Source: an uncultured Actinomycetes bacterium (GTDB lineage Bacteria > Actinomycetota > Acidimicrobiia > Acidimicrobiales > Microtrichaceae). Taken from it: a stretch of 36,946 bases of DNA. The stretch is taken from NCBI GenBank assembly GCA_903873135.1, contig CAIQNH010000158.1:1-36946 (forward strand), read 5' to 3'. A program made the translations under genes and the position numbers. The notes below the pieces were generated by a model. It was given only the letters and a program-made list of their open reading frames with translations, had not been told where the DNA came from and did no database searches. Below, piece after piece: positions 1-8,626 of the stretch; position 1 is the first letter of the stretch; each line of letters begins with the position of its first letter.

Positions 1-249
1 GCCGACTGGCACAGTTCTGGCTTCCCCCCGTGAGACGGGGGGATGTCCGGAAAGTGCATAAATTGAATTGAAAGGGTGTCCGAGCACCGATGAATCGGCA
101 CGCGGACGCCCGCACTCGCCTTTTGGCATCCTCTCTTCCGTTGTCAAGGATCGCTCGGTCTCCCGGAGGGGACCAGCGGGGACGTGGGGCGCCTGAGCGG
201 CGATCCAGAGGTCCCGGACCTCGGTGGCCAGTGGCTCACCGGGGCGAAT
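1..249 (-). other. Probable pre-rRNA leader (rRNA operon beyond left edge)
   Basis: This stretch has no convincing gene. Read on the minus strand it follows a strong promoter and carries a CTTGACAACGG element (138-148) and GATGCCAAAAGG (119-130), which resemble the boxA-like part of actinobacterial 16S rRNA leaders. There are also two inverted repeats: an 8-bp perfect stem at 24-42 and a CCGAT/ATCGG hairpin near 88-99. An AT-rich patch lies at about 52-76. No mature 16S sequence is reached, so the rRNA assignment is inference from leader-like features and position downstream of tyrS. It could instead be the leader of another unseen gene. Confidence 0.4.
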
Positions 250-253
250 GGCA

Positions 254-282
254 AAGCTACCGGGGTTGGACGGCCGGGTCAA
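254..282 (-). promoter_or_regulatory. Sigma-70-type promoter pointing left (probable rRNA promoter)
   Basis: On the minus strand a TTGACC -35 box (277-282) is separated by exactly 17 nt from a TAGCTT -10 box (254-259). Transcription would begin near 246-249 and run out of the left edge. The promoter lies just after the tyrS stop codon. It is the best promoter match I see in the window, as expected for a stable RNA operon. Confidence 0.6.
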
Positions 283-329
283 CTCGGGCGACGGGACGCC
301 CGTCACACCTGCCGAGCGCCCGCTCAGGT

Positions 330-1625
330 TCAGCCGGCTGCGACCAGGAGGTGGCGCTGCTTGCGACCCCGACCGAGCAGGACGAACCGCCCGTGCAGGA
401 GGTCGCCCTCCCCCACGTCCGAGCCCCGCTGGGCCAGGTCGACCCCGTTGACCGAGTAGCCCGCAGCGTTCCGGCGGACCTCACCCCTGGACTTCGCCAG
501 CCCCACCTCGGCGAGGAGCTCGACGGCGTCCGCACCGACCAGCGCGTCGCGGGCCCGTTGCGACGACGGCAGCTCCGCAGCGAGCAGGTCCAGCGTGCTG
601 GCGTCGACCTCGGTGATGGGCAACCCGCTGAAGAGCACCTCGCCCGCCCGCTCGACGGCCGGGAGGACCTCCGTGCCGTGGACCAGGCCGGTGACCTCCC
701 GGGCGAGCCGCCGCTGTCCGGTGCGACCGGCCGGCGCCGCGAGGTGCGCGGACGCCACGTCCCGGCACGTCTCCACGGGGACCAGGGTCAGCCGGAGCAG
801 CAGCGCCTCCACGTCGTCGTCGGGGACGTTGAGCAGGTACTGGAACATGGCGAACGGAGAGGTGCGCTCGGGGCTGAGCCACACGTTGGCCCCCTCGCTC
901 TTGCCGAACTTCGTCCCGTCGGCCCGGACGATGAGCGGCGCCGTGAGCCCGTGGACGTGGTCGCCCGTGCGGCGGCGGACCAGGTCGATGCCGGCGGTGA
1001 TGTTCCCCCACTGGTCGGAGCCGGCGACCTGCAGGTCGCAGCCGTGGCGACGGTGGAGCTCGGCGAAGTCGTTGGCCTGCAGGAGCATGTAGCTGAACTC
1101 GGTGAACGAGATGCCCGTCTCCCGGTCGATCCGTCCCCGCACGGAGTCCTTGGCCAGCATGGTGTTCACGGTCACGTGCTTGCCGACGTCCCGGAGGAAC
1201 TCCAGCAACCCGAGCGGCTCGGTCCACTCCCGGTTGTCCACCAGCAGCCCGGTTCCACCCGGGCCGACGTCGAGCAGGCCGGCGAGCTGGTCCCCGATGG
1301 CCGCCCGGTTGGCGTCGAGCACGTCGGCGTCGAGGAACTGCCGTTCCTCGCTGCGGCCCGAGGGGTCCCCGATCATGCCGGTGGCGCCCCCCACCAGGGC
1401 GATGGGCGGGTGCCCGGCGTCCTGGAAGCGGCGGAGCAGGAGGATGCCCTGCAGGTTCCCGAGGTGCAGCGAGTCCGCCGTCGGGTCGAATCCGCAGTAG
1501 ACGGGGGTGGGCCCGGCCGACAGGCGGTCGGCGAGCGCCCCGAGATCGGTGTGGTCCTGGACCAGTCCCCGGTCGGCGAGGTCGTCGAGGACCGCCGCAC
1601 CCCGCACGTTGCTCCCGTCCACCAA
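330..1625 (-). CDS. tyrS: Tyrosyl-tRNA synthetase
   Basis: Class I aminoacyl-tRNA synthetase (431 aa) that charges tRNA-Tyr in the cytoplasm. The HIGH signature is HLGN (residues 54-57) and the KMSKS loop is KFGKS (239-243), the form typical of bacterial TyrS. The YCGFDPTADSLH segment forms the tyrosine/ATP pocket, and an S4-type RNA-binding domain occupies roughly residues 365-431. The start chosen is TTG at 1625, with AGGAGG 9 nt upstream; a GTG one codon later is a close alternative. It is transcribed alone, divergently from the penicillin-binding protein gene. In many actinobacteria tyrS neighbours mpg and argH; here two plus-strand genes and a Nudix gene lie between. Confidence 0.97.
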   Translation of the reverse strand: MVDGSNVRGAAVLDDLADRGLVQDHTDLGALADRLSAGPTPVYCGFDPTADSLHLGNLQGILLLRRFQDAGHPPIALVGGATGMIGDPSGRSEERQFLDADVLDANRAAIGDQLAGLLDVGPGGTGLLVDNREWTEPLGLLEFLRDVGKHVTVNTMLAKDSVRGRIDRETGISFTEFSYMLLQANDFAELHRRHGCDLQVAGSDQWGNITAGIDLVRRRTGDHVHGLTAPLIVRADGTKFGKSEGANVWLSPERTSPFAMFQYLLNVPDDDVEALLLRLTLVPVETCRDVASAHLAAPAGRTGQRRLAREVTGLVHGTEVLPAVERAGEVLFSGLPITEVDASTLDLLAAELPSSQRARDALVGADAVELLAEVGLAKSRGEVRRNAAGYSVNGVDLAQRGSDVGEGDLLHGRFVLLGRGRKQRHLLVAAG

Positions 1626-1650
1626 CCGTCGACACCTCCTCGGCGCGGCG

Positions 1651-1656
1651 ATCGTA
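1651..1656 (-). promoter_or_regulatory. Candidate -10 box for tyrS
   Basis: TACGAT on the minus strand fits the TAnnnT actinobacterial -10 pattern and would give a leader of about 20 nt containing the AGGAGG ribosome-binding site of tyrS. No good -35 box is found at 16-19 nt; a TTGGCA lies 22 nt upstream, which is too far. Confidence 0.3.
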
Positions 1657-1717
1657 GCCGTCGGACCTCGGCGGCCTCTGCCAAGGTTCCGGGCCCCGGA
1701 GACGGCAGACTCTAGGG

Positions 1718-4165
1718 GTGCCTCGTCCCCCCGTCGGCCCGACGCGCGCCCGGCAGCGACCTCCTCGTCGCCTCCTCACGGGCGTCCTGGCAGTCGCCGT
1801 CCTCGGGTTCGGCACGACGGCGTGCGGGGGTGCCCGCGAGGCTCCCCCGCTGGCGCTCCCCGTGAACGCCGAGCCCTCGGTGCTCCTCGACGCCGACGGC
1901 GGGGTCCTCACCGTCCTGCGGGAACAGAACCGGCAGGTGGTGTCGCTCGCCCAGATCCCCAGGTCGGTGCAGGACGCGATCGTCTCGATCGAGGACAGTC
2001 GGTTCTACGAGCACGACGGGGTGGACCCTCGCTCGGTGCTCCGTGCCGCCGGGGCGAACGTGGAGGCCGGGGGCGTGGCCGAGGGTGGTTCCACGATCAC
2101 GCAGCAGTACGTGAAGAACGCCCTCCTCACCCCGGAGCGGACGATCCAGCGGAAGCTCGAGGAGGCCTCGCTCGCCGTGTCGATCGAGCGGGCCTACTCC
2201 AAGGAGGTGATCCTCGAGCAGTACCTCAACACGATCTACTTCGGGGACGGCGCCTACGGCATCGAGGCCGCCGCCAGGAACTTCTTCGGCGTCCCGGCGA
2301 CGGGCCTCACGCTCGCCCAGTCGGCGCTGCTCGCCGGCCTGGTCCGGGCCCCGGGTGCCTACGACCCGAGGACGAACCCCGACGCCGCCGTGGAGCGACG
2401 CAACCTGGTGCTCGATCGCATGGTCGCCGTCGGCCGACTGGACCGGGCCGCCGCGACGGCCGCCGCCGCCGAGCCGCTCGTGCTCGCGCCCCCGTCCGGC
2501 GGGGCAGGGCAGGGCGCCTACCCCGCCGCCCACTTCGTCGACGAGGTGAAGCGCTGGCTGCTGCGGGACTCGGACCTGCTCGGCGAGACCGACGCCGAGC
2601 GGTACATCAACCTGTACCGAGGTGGTCTGCGCATCACCACCACCATCGACCCGTACCTGCAGTTCATGGCCACCGCCGCCGTCACGGGGGTCCTCCCCGA
2701 CCAGGTGGCCAACCCGGCGACCCCCGACGCCGCCCTCGTCTCGATCGAGCCCGGGACCGGTCACGTGGTCGCCATGGTCGGCGGCCTCGACTACTTCGGC
2801 TCCCACCCCTACCGACAGGTCAACCTGGCACGCGGCAACGGACGGCAGACCGGTTCGACCTTCAAGCCGTTCGTGATGGCGGCGGCGCTGGAGGCGGGGG
2901 TCCCGGCCTCGGCGGTGTTCTCCGCCCCCGGATCGGTCACCCACCGGCTCCCCGGCTCGGAACCCTGGACGGTGACCGGCGGGGCACTCGGACGGGCGAC
3001 CATGGCGGAGTGCCTGGTGGTGTCCTCGAACACCTGCTACTCCAACGTCATCCTCGACGAGCGGGTCGGTGGCGAACGCTCCATCGAGGTGGCCCGTCGG
3101 CTCGGGCTCGACGACACGGCGCTCGACACGAACCCGGCCGCCGTGCTCGGCACGAACGACGTGACGGTCGAGGACATGGCGACGGCCTACGCCACCTTCG
3201 CCAACGACGGCGTCCACGTGCCACCGGTCTACGTGACGCGCATCGAGCGGGCCGACGGGACGCTCCTCTACGCGCACCAGCACCGTCAGGACAAGGCGGT
3301 GGAGCCCGAGACCGCTCGGGTCATGAGCGAGGTCATGGGCGAGGTGATCCTCCGGGGCACGGGCCGTGACGCCGCCGTCGACCGACCGGCCGCCGGCAAG
3401 ACCGGCTCCAGCGAGGACAACGTCGACGCGTGGTTCTGTGGCTACACCCGCCAGGTGGCGACCGCCGTCTGGGTCGGCTTCGCCGAACCCCGCCCCGACG
3501 GCGACGGTGTCTACCGGCCCGTGTCCATGTCGCCGCCGACGACGCCGATCGAGGTCCAGGGCGGCACGTACCCGGCCCAGATCTGGGCTGCGTACACCCG
3601 GGCCGCCACGGCGGGCCTCCCCCCGCTCGGACTGTTCGACCCGGTGTCCATCCCGACGGCAACCACCACGACGGCGCCGCCGACCCGGTCGGACGCCATC
3701 GAGGAGCGGGTCAGGCCACCGGACCGGCTCGAGGTCCCCGCGGTCGTGGGGGTCGACGCCGACGACGCCCGATCCGAGATCGACGACGCCGGCCTGTCCG
3801 CGCGGGTCGTCCGGGTTCCCGCCCGTGGCCGACGAGACACCGTCGCCGCCCAGTCACCTCCGCCGGGGACACGGGTTCCCGAGGGGACCGTCGTCGTCCT
3901 CGAGGTCGTCTCGGGGCCCGCCGGTTCCGGGACTGCGGTCCCCGCCCTGGTCGGGATCGACGGGTCCGAGGCCCGCCGGAGGCTCCTGTCGGCCGGCTTC
4001 GAGGTCACCGTGAGCGCCGGGACCGCTGGGGATCCCGCCACGACACCGGGCACCGTGATCGCCACTGAGCCCCCGTCCGGGGCGATCAGCCGCGACGGCC
4101 GGGTCCGCCTCACCGTGGCGGCTGCGCCGGAGTCAGGCACCGGGCCCCCGCAGGCCGGCGGCTGA
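1718..4165 (+). CDS. Bifunctional penicillin-binding protein (class A) with two PASTA domains
   Basis: Class A PBP of 815 residues that polymerises and cross-links peptidoglycan outside the membrane. A hydrophobic anchor spans about residues 19-36. The GT51 glycosyltransferase domain has its catalytic Glu92 in EDSRFYEHDGVD and the second motif EGGSTITQQ (122-130). The transpeptidase domain has the nucleophile Ser380 in STFK (380-383), SSN (436-438) and KTG (561-563). A Thr/Pro linker then leads to two PASTA repeats (about 672-731 and 740-802), which bind peptidoglycan or beta-lactams in related proteins. This is the PonA-like architecture of actinobacteria. The cysteine in TTACGG after the anchor does not fit a lipobox well (Thr at -3), so I do not call it a lipoprotein. 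The start is GTG. Confidence 0.94.
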   Translation: MPRPPVGPTRARQRPPRRLLTGVLAVAVLGFGTTACGGAREAPPLALPVNAEPSVLLDADGGVLTVLREQNRQVVSLAQIPRSVQDAIVSIEDSRFYEHDGVDPRSVLRAAGANVEAGGVAEGGSTITQQYVKNALLTPERTIQRKLEEASLAVSIERAYSKEVILEQYLNTIYFGDGAYGIEAAARNFFGVPATGLTLAQSALLAGLVRAPGAYDPRTNPDAAVERRNLVLDRMVAVGRLDRAAATAAAAEPLVLAPPSGGAGQGAYPAAHFVDEVKRWLLRDSDLLGETDAERYINLYRGGLRITTTIDPYLQFMATAAVTGVLPDQVANPATPDAALVSIEPGTGHVVAMVGGLDYFGSHPYRQVNLARGNGRQTGSTFKPFVMAAALEAGVPASAVFSAPGSVTHRLPGSEPWTVTGGALGRATMAECLVVSSNTCYSNVILDERVGGERSIEVARRLGLDDTALDTNPAAVLGTNDVTVEDMATAYATFANDGVHVPPVYVTRIERADGTLLYAHQHRQDKAVEPETARVMSEVMGEVILRGTGRDAAVDRPAAGKTGSSEDNVDAWFCGYTRQVATAVWVGFAEPRPDGDGVYRPVSMSPPTTPIEVQGGTYPAQIWAAYTRAATAGLPPLGLFDPVSIPTATTTTAPPTRSDAIEERVRPPDRLEVPAVVGVDADDARSEIDDAGLSARVVRVPARGRRDTVAAQSPPPGTRVPEGTVVVLEVVSGPAGSGTAVPALVGIDGSEARRRLLSAGFEVTVSAGTAGDPATTPGTVIATEPPSGAISRDGRVRLTVAAAPESGTGPPQAGG

Positions 4166-4202
4166 CCCGTCGGGACGGCCTCGTGGGTGACAAGCTGTCG
4201 AC

Positions 4203-4748
4203 GTGACCGACACGACCGACGCGACCGAGGGACCGACCCTGACGAGGTCGCAGGTCGTGGCCCGGGTCGCCGGCACCGTGTTCGCGGTCGGGGTCTTCTC
4301 CATGTGGCTCTACGCCTTCTTCATCTACGACCCGGGGCTCAAGATCGACGAGCTCGCGGACCGGACGTTCCCGACCGCCGCCGAGGAGATCTGCGCGGTC
4401 ACGGCCGCTCGGCTCGAGGCACTCCCCCCGGCCTACCGGGCGGTGGACGCCGCCGAGCGGGCCGACGTCGTCGATCAGGCGAACGTCGAGCTCCGTTCGA
4501 TGGTGCAGGAGCTGCGGGCCGTCGTCCCGACAGCGCAGGGCCAGGTCACCACGGGGATCTCGGAGTGGCTCGACGACTGGGAGGTCTACATCGGCGACCG
4601 GCAGGTCTACGCGGACGGCCTGCGTGCCGACGACGACACCCGGTTCACCGAGACCGTCAAGGCGAACCGTCAGATCTCCCGGGCCATCGACGGGTTCGCC
4701 GAGGTCAACCGCATGGAGTCGTGCACGACTCCGGGCGACGTCGGCTGA
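4203..4748 (+). CDS. Hypothetical single-pass membrane protein
   Basis: I do not recognise this 181-aa protein. A short acidic/Thr N-terminus is followed by one strong transmembrane helix (about residues 22-42, AGTVFAVGVFSMWLYAFFIY). The soluble remainder is mostly helical, with two cysteines (EEICAVTA and MESCTTPG) that could pair if it lies outside the cell. The Ala/Glu/Arg-rich stretches suggest a helical bundle. It starts with GTG 37 nt after the PBP stop codon, in the same direction, so co-transcription and an envelope role are plausible but inferred. It converges on the Nudix gene with a 3-nt gap. Confidence 0.75.
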   Translation: MTDTTDATEGPTLTRSQVVARVAGTVFAVGVFSMWLYAFFIYDPGLKIDELADRTFPTAAEEICAVTAARLEALPPAYRAVDAAERADVVDQANVELRSMVQELRAVVPTAQGQVTTGISEWLDDWEVYIGDRQVYADGLRADDDTRFTETVKANRQISRAIDGFAEVNRMESCTTPGDVG

Positions 4749-4751
4749 ACC

Positions 4752-5351
4752 TCAGGACTCCTCCAGCGCCCGGAGGCCGGCCCGGGCCAGCCGCACCAGC
4801 CCCGACTCGTCCGCCAGGTCCTCGAGTTCCGCCAGGTCGAGCCAACGGAGCTCCAGCGACTCGTGGTTCCCGGGCGCGACCGACCCGGGCGGCGCCACCA
4901 CGACGAAGCGCAGGTCGAGGTGGAGGTGCTCGCCGAGGGCGTCACCGTGGTCGACGGTGTGGACGTCGACGTCCACGGCCGGCACGAGGACCACGAGGCC
5001 GTCGATGCCGGTCTCCTCGGTGGCCTCGCGCAGCGCCACGCCGGCGAGCTCGTGGTCGCCGTCGGCGTGGCCGCCGGGCTGCAACCAGCGGCGCAGCTTG
5101 GCGTGCAGCAGGACGACCATCCGGCCCGTCGACGGGTCCACCACCAGTGCCGACCCCGTCAGGTGTCCGGGCGAGGTCGACCGGTCGGCCAGCGGCGCAC
5201 CGATCCGGTCGAGGAGCTCGAGCACCTGCGCCCGTGCCGCCTCCTGGGACTTCGCGACGACGGCGTCACGGAGACGCTGTCTGGAGCGGGCCGGATCCCG
5301 ACTGGGCCGGAGCTCCGTGTCGTCCGCAGCGAGGCGACGGAATCCGCTCAC
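4752..5351 (-). CDS. Nudix hydrolase
   Basis: A 199-aa Nudix hydrolase expected to cleave a nucleoside diphosphate linked to another group; the substrate cannot be told. The Nudix box follows WLQPGGHADGD and ends in REATEETGI, so the REUxEExGU core is intact. The first glutamate of the canonical G(x5)E spacing is replaced by His, with Glu one position later. The start is GTG at 5351, overlapping the glycosylase stop by 4 nt (GTGA); longer upstream reading in this frame is Arg-rich shadow coding. It is the last gene of the long arg-containing series, and coupling to a DNA glycosylase makes a nucleotide-pool or repair role possible. Confidence 0.88.
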   Translation of the reverse strand: MSGFRRLAADDTELRPSRDPARSRQRLRDAVVAKSQEAARAQVLELLDRIGAPLADRSTSPGHLTGSALVVDPSTGRMVVLLHAKLRRWLQPGGHADGDHELAGVALREATEETGIDGLVVLVPAVDVDVHTVDHGDALGEHLHLDLRFVVVAPPGSVAPGNHESLELRWLDLAELEDLADESGLVRLARAGLRALEES

Positions 5352-5935
5352 CGTGCGGACCCGACGTGGGCCGGGACGCAGAACCGCCACGGCAGGTCGA
5401 CCCCCCGGGAGATGCCGACGCGTGTCGTCACGACCGGTCGATCCGGTGGCGCCACGCCGTCCCGGACGAGCCGCACCCGGGCGTCGACGTCGAGCAGGTC
5501 CGACCCGTCGTCGGCGCCGGTGACGCCGAGCGCGGCACACAGCTTCCCCGGGCCGTCGGCCAGGTCGCGATCGCGCCGGGCCCGGGGACGGTCCCGGCGC
5601 ATCCCGTCCAGCCCGGTCAGCGGGGCGACGGCCCGGACGAGGACCGCAGCGGCCTCACCCTCGGGGCCGCAGACCACGTTGGCGCACCAGTGGAGTCCGT
5701 AGGACCGGTAGACGTAGAGCGTGCCGGGCGGACCGAACATCGACGCGTTGCGGGCGGTCCGTCGCCGGTGGGCGTGACTCGCCGGGTCCTCCGCCGCACC
5801 GTAGGCCTCGACCTCGACGATCCGGCCCGAACGATCCCCCACCACCAGGACGGCGTTCAACAGCTGCGGAGCGACGGCGACCACCGACCCCTCGAGTCCG
5901 GACCGCTCGGGCGTCGTCAGGTGGCCGAGGCTCAC
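5348..5935 (-). CDS. mpg: 3-methyladenine DNA glycosylase (AAG/MPG family)
   Basis: Base-excision repair enzyme (195 aa) that removes alkylated purines. AAG-family motifs are all present: the catalytic glutamate in IVEVEAYG, the ASHAHRRRTARNASMF segment, YGLHWCANVV, and DGPGKLCAALGV near the C-terminus. The length is normal for bacterial members. The start is GTG at 5935, giving a GTGA overlap with the argH stop. A repair gene at the end of an arginine operon, near tyrS, is a familiar actinobacterial arrangement and probably reflects conserved order rather than a metabolic link. Confidence 0.93.
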   Translation of the reverse strand: MSLGHLTTPERSGLEGSVVAVAPQLLNAVLVVGDRSGRIVEVEAYGAAEDPASHAHRRRTARNASMFGPPGTLYVYRSYGLHWCANVVCGPEGEAAAVLVRAVAPLTGLDGMRRDRPRARRDRDLADGPGKLCAALGVTGADDGSDLLDVDARVRLVRDGVAPPDRPVVTTRVGISRGVDLPWRFCVPAHVGSAR

Positions 5936-7368
5936 CGCTCGGTCGCCGGTCCCGGTCGGTCCACGCGCGCCCGGGCGTCCACCAGCGCCGCGGCCAGCCG
6001 GTCCCGCTGGACCGTCACCGGTACGGGTCCGGCGCCCCCGGGCGTCGTCCGACGCCGCACCGCGGCACCGGGCGCGAGCAACGGGAGCGCCCGCTCCCCC
6101 AGCTGGGGCTCTGCGGCGACGAGCTCCGCGAACGGCAGCCCCTCGTCGATCGACCGCCGCACCAGCGCGCCGACCACGGCGTGTGCGGAACGGAACGGCA
6201 CGCCGTCCGACACGAGGAACTCGGCCAGGTCCGTCGCTGCTGCGTAGGGTGAGTCGGCTGCCGAGGCCATGCGGTCCGTCAGGAAGGTCGTCGTCCGGTA
6301 GAGGCCGGCGAGCGCCCCGAGACCGAGTCGGACCGTGTCGAGCGCGTCGAAGACCGGCTCCTTGTCCTCCTGCAGATCCCGGTTGTAGGCGAGCGGGAGC
6401 GACTTGAGCGTGGCCAGGAACCCGGTCAGGTCCCCGATCACCCGGCCTGCCTTGCCACGGGCGAGCTCGGCGATGTCCGGGTTCTTCTTCTGGGGCAGCA
6501 TCGACGACCCGGTGGCGTACGCGTCGTCGAGGCGGGCGAAACCGAACTCGTCGGTGCTCCACAGGACCACCTCCTCCCCGAGCCGTGAGAGGTGGACCGC
6601 GACGAGACTGCACACGAAGAGGGTCTCAGCGGCGAAGTCGCGGTCCGAGGTGGCGTCGAGCGAGTTCTCGAACCTGGCGGCGAAGCCGAGCTCGTCGGCG
6701 GTCCCGTCGGGGTCCAACGGGAGCGACGAGCCCGCGAGCGCGCCCGCACCGAGCGGCGACACGTCGGCCCGCCGACGACAGTCGACGACCCGGTCCACGT
6801 CCCGGAGGAGCGCCCATGCGTGCGCCATGAGGTGGTGTGCGAGCAGCACCGGCTGCGCGTGCTGCAGGTGGGTGTAGCCGGGCAGTCGGGCCCCGTCGTC
6901 GCCGGTCCCGGCCTCGTCGGCACGGGCGAGGAGCACCCCGGCCAGCTCCAGCAGGCGGGAGCCGAGGTCGCCGAGCTCACGGACGACGTACCGCCGGAAC
7001 GCCGTGGCCACCTGGTCGTTGCGCGACCGCCCGGTGTGGAGCTTGCCCCCGGCCGGACCGACCAGTTCGGTCACCCTCCGCTCGATGGCGGTGTGGACGT
7101 CCTCGTCCCCGGGTGCGTACTCGAGCCGACCCGAGCGGAACTCCATCTCGACCGCGTCGAGGCCACCCAGGATCGCCCCGAGCTCCTCCTCGGTGAGGAG
7201 ACCAGCACGGTGGAGGCCACGGACGTGCGCCTTGGAACAGGCGACGTCGTCGACCAGCAGCCGCTGGTCGACGGCGAGGCTCCCGGTGAACGCGACGAGC
7301 TCGTCGGCCGGAGCCACCTCGAACCGTCCGTGCCAGAGCTGCCCGCGCGGCTCGTCGTGGTCGGTCAC
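5932..7368 (-). CDS. argH: Argininosuccinate lyase
   Basis: Last step of arginine synthesis: argininosuccinate to arginine and fumarate (478 aa, fumarase/aspartase superfamily tetramer). The superfamily signature TGSSMLPQKKNP is at residues 286-297 and holds the catalytic serine. HTGRSRND (111-118) and PGYTHLQHAQP (163-173) form the other active-site regions. The start is GTG at 7368, which overlaps the argG stop by 4 nt. Extending the frame upstream into argG gives a low-quality Arg/Gly-rich sequence, so the longer start is rejected. Confidence 0.97.
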   Translation of the reverse strand: MTDHDEPRGQLWHGRFEVAPADELVAFTGSLAVDQRLLVDDVACSKAHVRGLHRAGLLTEEELGAILGGLDAVEMEFRSGRLEYAPGDEDVHTAIERRVTELVGPAGGKLHTGRSRNDQVATAFRRYVVRELGDLGSRLLELAGVLLARADEAGTGDDGARLPGYTHLQHAQPVLLAHHLMAHAWALLRDVDRVVDCRRRADVSPLGAGALAGSSLPLDPDGTADELGFAARFENSLDATSDRDFAAETLFVCSLVAVHLSRLGEEVVLWSTDEFGFARLDDAYATGSSMLPQKKNPDIAELARGKAGRVIGDLTGFLATLKSLPLAYNRDLQEDKEPVFDALDTVRLGLGALAGLYRTTTFLTDRMASAADSPYAAATDLAEFLVSDGVPFRSAHAVVGALVRRSIDEGLPFAELVAAEPQLGERALPLLAPGAAVRRRTTPGGAGPVPVTVQRDRLAAALVDARARVDRPGPATER

Positions 7369-8567
7369 GACCGGCCCTCGGCCCCGGGGCCCTGCACGTC
7401 CGACCAGGTCTGGACGCCCAGGCCCCAGATCCGCACGAACCCCTCCGAGTCGGCGTGGCGGAACCGGTCGGCGGCGTCGTAGGTGGCCAGCCCGTAGTCG
7501 TAGAGCGACCGCTCGGCCCGGCGACCCACCACCCAGCACCGGCCGGGCTCGAGCGCCATGCGGACCTCGCCGGTCACGTGCTCCTGGGACTCGTCGACGA
7601 ACGCGTCGAGGGCCCGCTTGAGCGGGGAGAACCACAGACCGTCGTAGACGAGCTCGGCGTAGCGGTGCTGGAGCCGGATCTTCTCGCGCTGCAGGTCGCG
7701 CTCGAGGGTGATCGACTCCAGGTCGGCGTGGGCCGCCATGATCGCCAGCGCTCCCGGTGCCTCGTAGGTCTCCCGGCTCTTGATGCCCACCCGACGGTTC
7801 TCGACCATGTCGAGTCGGCCCCAGCCGTACGAGCCGACCAGGTGGTTGAGACGGACCACGAGCTCGTGGAGCGGCAGGCGCTCACCGTCGACCGACACCG
7901 GGACGCCCCGCTCGAACCCGACGACGAACTCGGTCCGCTCGGTCGCGGTCGGGACGGTCATCTTCCAGACACCGACCGGCGGCTCGGCCCACGGATCCTC
8001 CATCTCGCCGCACTCGATCGCCCGGCCCCAGAGGTTGTCGTCGATCGAGTACAGCTTCTCCTTGGTGGCACCGACGGGGATCCCGTGGCGGGCTGCGTAC
8101 TCGATCGAGTCCTCCCGGGTGAAGCCCCAGTTGCGCACCGGGGCCAGTTGCTCGAGGTCCGGAGCGAGCGCCATGTAGCTGACCTCGAAGCGGACCTGGT
8201 CGTTGCCCTTGCCGGTGCACCCGTGGGCCACGCCGTCCGCGCCGTGGGCGCGGGCGACCTCCACCTGCTTGGCGGCGATGAGGGGACGGCTCAGGGCCGA
8301 GACCAGCGGGTACTGGTCCTCGTAGAGCGCGTTCGCCTTGATCACCGGCGCCAGGTACTCGTCGGCGAACTCCGCCCGGAGGTCGAGTTCCTCGTAGGCG
8401 ATCGCGCCGGCGCCGAGCGCCTTCTCACGGTTGCCCTCCAGCGTGCCCTCCTGGCCCAGGTCGGCCGAGAGGCACACGACCTCCACACCGAGGTGCTCGA
8501 TCATCCACCGCACGGCCACCGAGGTGTCCAGTCCGCCGCTGTAGGCCAACACCACTCGTCTCGCCAC
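7365..8567 (-). CDS. argG: Argininosuccinate synthase
   Basis: Joins citrulline and aspartate with ATP to form argininosuccinate (400 aa). The N-terminal ATP pyrophosphatase P-loop is LAYSGGLDTS (7-16). The citrulline/aspartate pocket includes HGCTGKGNDQVRFE. Length is typical. It starts with GTG at 8567 behind a strong AGGAGGAG Shine-Dalgarno. A 59-nt gap separates it from argR, the largest gap within the arg series, but no promoter was recognised there. It overlaps argH by 4 nt. Confidence 0.98.
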   Translation of the reverse strand: MARRVVLAYSGGLDTSVAVRWMIEHLGVEVVCLSADLGQEGTLEGNREKALGAGAIAYEELDLRAEFADEYLAPVIKANALYEDQYPLVSALSRPLIAAKQVEVARAHGADGVAHGCTGKGNDQVRFEVSYMALAPDLEQLAPVRNWGFTREDSIEYAARHGIPVGATKEKLYSIDDNLWGRAIECGEMEDPWAEPPVGVWKMTVPTATERTEFVVGFERGVPVSVDGERLPLHELVVRLNHLVGSYGWGRLDMVENRRVGIKSRETYEAPGALAIMAAHADLESITLERDLQREKIRLQHRYAELVYDGLWFSPLKRALDAFVDESQEHVTGEVRMALEPGRCWVVGRRAERSLYDYGLATYDAADRFRHADSEGFVRIWGLGVQTWSDVQGPGAEGRS

Positions 8568-8626
8568 GTCTCCTCCTGCTGCTCTGCTCGTCGAATCCTG
8601 CCGTCGCTGGTCGGGAACTGCCCGGC

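Noticed and set aside
24-42. Perfect CCCCCCGT/ACGGGGGG hairpin as a Rho-independent terminator
   Set aside because: No T-run follows on either strand, and it sits inside a probable pre-rRNA leader where such stems are expected.
142-147. Second rRNA promoter with TTGACA on the minus strand
   Set aside because: The hexamer is perfect but the sequence 17 nt downstream is AAAAGG, not a -10 box; it fits better as a leader element.
90-1715. Long plus-strand open frame (541 aa) over tyrS
   Set aside because: It is antisense to tyrS, has no recognisable domain and the Arg/Gly/Val-rich composition expected of a GC-rich shadow frame.
1770-1840. Penicillin-binding protein as a lipoprotein (TTAC before Gly-Gly)
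   Set aside because: The -3 residue is Thr, not Leu/Val/Ile, and class A PBPs use an uncleaved signal anchor.
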